Source: Trichocoleus sp. FACHB-46 (GTDB taxonomy: Bacteria > Cyanobacteriota > Cyanobacteriia > FACHB-46). From it: a DNA stretch of 64,000 nucleotides. The stretch lies in contig NZ_JACJOD010000013.1 of the NCBI RefSeq assembly GCF_014695385.1, forward strand, positions 496,001 to 560,000, written 5' to 3'. The notes beneath the pieces were generated by a model that was not told where the DNA came from, searched no databases, and saw only the letters and a program-made list of their open reading frames with translations. Positions 63,601 to 64,000 of this stretch are shown here, piece by piece. A program made the position numbers and the translations under genes. How positions within the stretch are numbered: the stretch's first letter is position 1; each line of letters starts with the position of its first letter.

Positions 63601-63843
63601 ATGGCTAATTCTGCCTTTTCCTTTGGTGACCTATCCGGTCCAAGTGCGGCTGCTAATAGTCTCTCTAGCCACTTCTCTGCAGATCCAGAAATTTGGTCGA
63701 ATCTGAAGCAAGCGATCGCCACTAGCTCCGGGTTTCAGCGTTGGCAGCTAGAAGGCAAGACCGATGAAAACCTAGACGCTCTGAGCCTAGACCATCGAGT
63801 TCAGCGTTATCTACGCGAAACCTTAGAAACGTTAGCTTACTAA
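63601..63843 (+). CDS. Small conserved hypothetical protein
   Basis: An 80-residue soluble protein, start at ATG 63601 (MANSAFSFGDLSGPSAAANS). It reads as a helical domain: ADPEIWSNLKQAIATSSGFQRWQLEGKTDENLDALSLDHRVQRYLRETLETLAY, with a polar N-terminus. I recognise similar short cyanobacterial proteins but no function. A longer frame from 63574 adds nine hydrophobic residues and is unlikely. Its stop is 4 bp from the convergent gene at 63848. Confidence 0.62.
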   Translation: MANSAFSFGDLSGPSAAANSLSSHFSADPEIWSNLKQAIATSSGFQRWQLEGKTDENLDALSLDHRVQRYLRETLETLAY

Positions 63844-63847
63844 ATGC

Positions 63848-64000
63848 TTAAAACAAGCGGCCTCGATTTAGCAAGTTTTCGAGGCGATCGCTGAGACGGC
63901 TCAGTTGACGGTAGGCTCCCACTAGGCGATCGCCTTCGACTTCAACTTCTTGAGTTGGATAATTTTGCAGCACTTCCATCAATGTCAGCTTGCCATCAGG
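63848..64000 (-). CDS. C-terminal end of an unidentified gene (cut by window edge)
   Basis: The last 153 bases hold an uninterrupted minus-strand frame of 50 codons ending at TAA 63848-63850. The translation has VLQNYPTQEVEVEGDRLVGAYRQLSRLSDRLENLLNRGRLF, a regular leucine/arginine heptad pattern suggesting a C-terminal coiled coil. The start lies outside the window, so identity cannot be given; convergent with the 63601 gene. Confidence 0.6.
   Translation of the reverse strand, partial: PDGKLTLMEVLQNYPTQEVEVEGDRLVGAYRQLSRLSDRLENLLNRGRLF

Noticed and set aside
1-64000. CRISPR array, insertion sequences, rRNA operon or replication origin
   Set aside because: No regular repeat-spacer pattern, no transposase or flanking inverted repeats, no rRNA-like stretches and no dnaA-type cluster were seen.

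Overview
The window is 64 kb of a cyanobacterial chromosome. The evidence is direct: genes for photosystem II extrinsic proteins (psbO, psbV, and the rarer psbV2), cytochrome c6 (petJ), a CyaC-type hybrid adenylate cyclase, several families known only or mainly from cyanobacteria (DUF3038/DUF4335 pair, Tab2/Atab2-like protein, DUF6464-like protein, low-complexity-tail membrane protein), and a very dense scatter of the HIP1 octamer GCGATCGC typical of cyanobacterial genomes. The psbO signal sequence and gene content suggest a filamentous or Leptolyngbya/Nostoc-like relative, but the species cannot be named from sequence alone. I see no prophage, transposase, CRISPR array or rRNA; this is ordinary core chromosome with lineage-specific genes between the housekeeping ones.

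Layout. 1-5.6 kb: end of thrB, a PgpH-type 7TM-HD phosphodiesterase, a degenerate ADP-ribosylglycohydrolase and psbO. 6-14 kb: a CBS-like/GGDEF diguanylate cyclase, tRNA-Gly(UCC), a TonB-like protein, a GH19-type hydrolase and the 1232-residue CyaC. 14.5-20.4 kb: GNAT acetyltransferase, a hypothetical, a YqiA-like esterase, an SDR and sucCD. 20.4-26.3 kb: a three-gene ABC-2 exporter (ATPase and two paralogous permeases) and a DUF2252 protein. 26.7-31.1 kb: exported CsbD-like protein, leuB, pilD, accD. 31.3-34.8 kb: psbV-psbV2-petJ, rhomboid protease, Tab2-like protein. 35-39.6 kb: glgP, avtA-rimM. 39.6-45.7 kb: two related CBS-like/histidine kinase genes, small proteins, apt plus an orphan DppB-type permease. 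46-56.2 kb: DUF3038-DUF4335, an OmpA-like protein, fmt, a histidine kinase and several membrane proteins. 56.5-62.6 kb: rimP-nusA-ylxR-infB translation/transcription cluster. 62.7-64 kb: small cyanobacterial proteins and a gene cut by the window edge.

How it fits together. Photosynthetic electron transfer is represented by psbO and the psbV-psbV2-petJ array; central metabolism by sucCD, leuB, avtA, thrB, accD, apt and glgP; gene expression by rimM, fmt and the nusA-infB cluster. Signalling is prominent: one protein predicted to make c-di-GMP, one predicted to make cAMP, one predicted to degrade c-di-AMP, and three histidine kinases. A striking link is an N-terminal CBS-like module shared by the diguanylate cyclase at 6.7 kb and the two kinases at 39.6-42.8 kb, one of which has lost its ATP-lid glycine motif.

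The most interesting non-coding signals are a compact promoter-hairpin-terminator unit upstream of rimP (about 56309-56402) that looks like a small RNA gene, a nested stem structure at 63466-63527, and an 18-bp perfect inverted repeat after leuB. I did not find a clear, wholly new multi-gene system; the best leads are listed as findings with tests.
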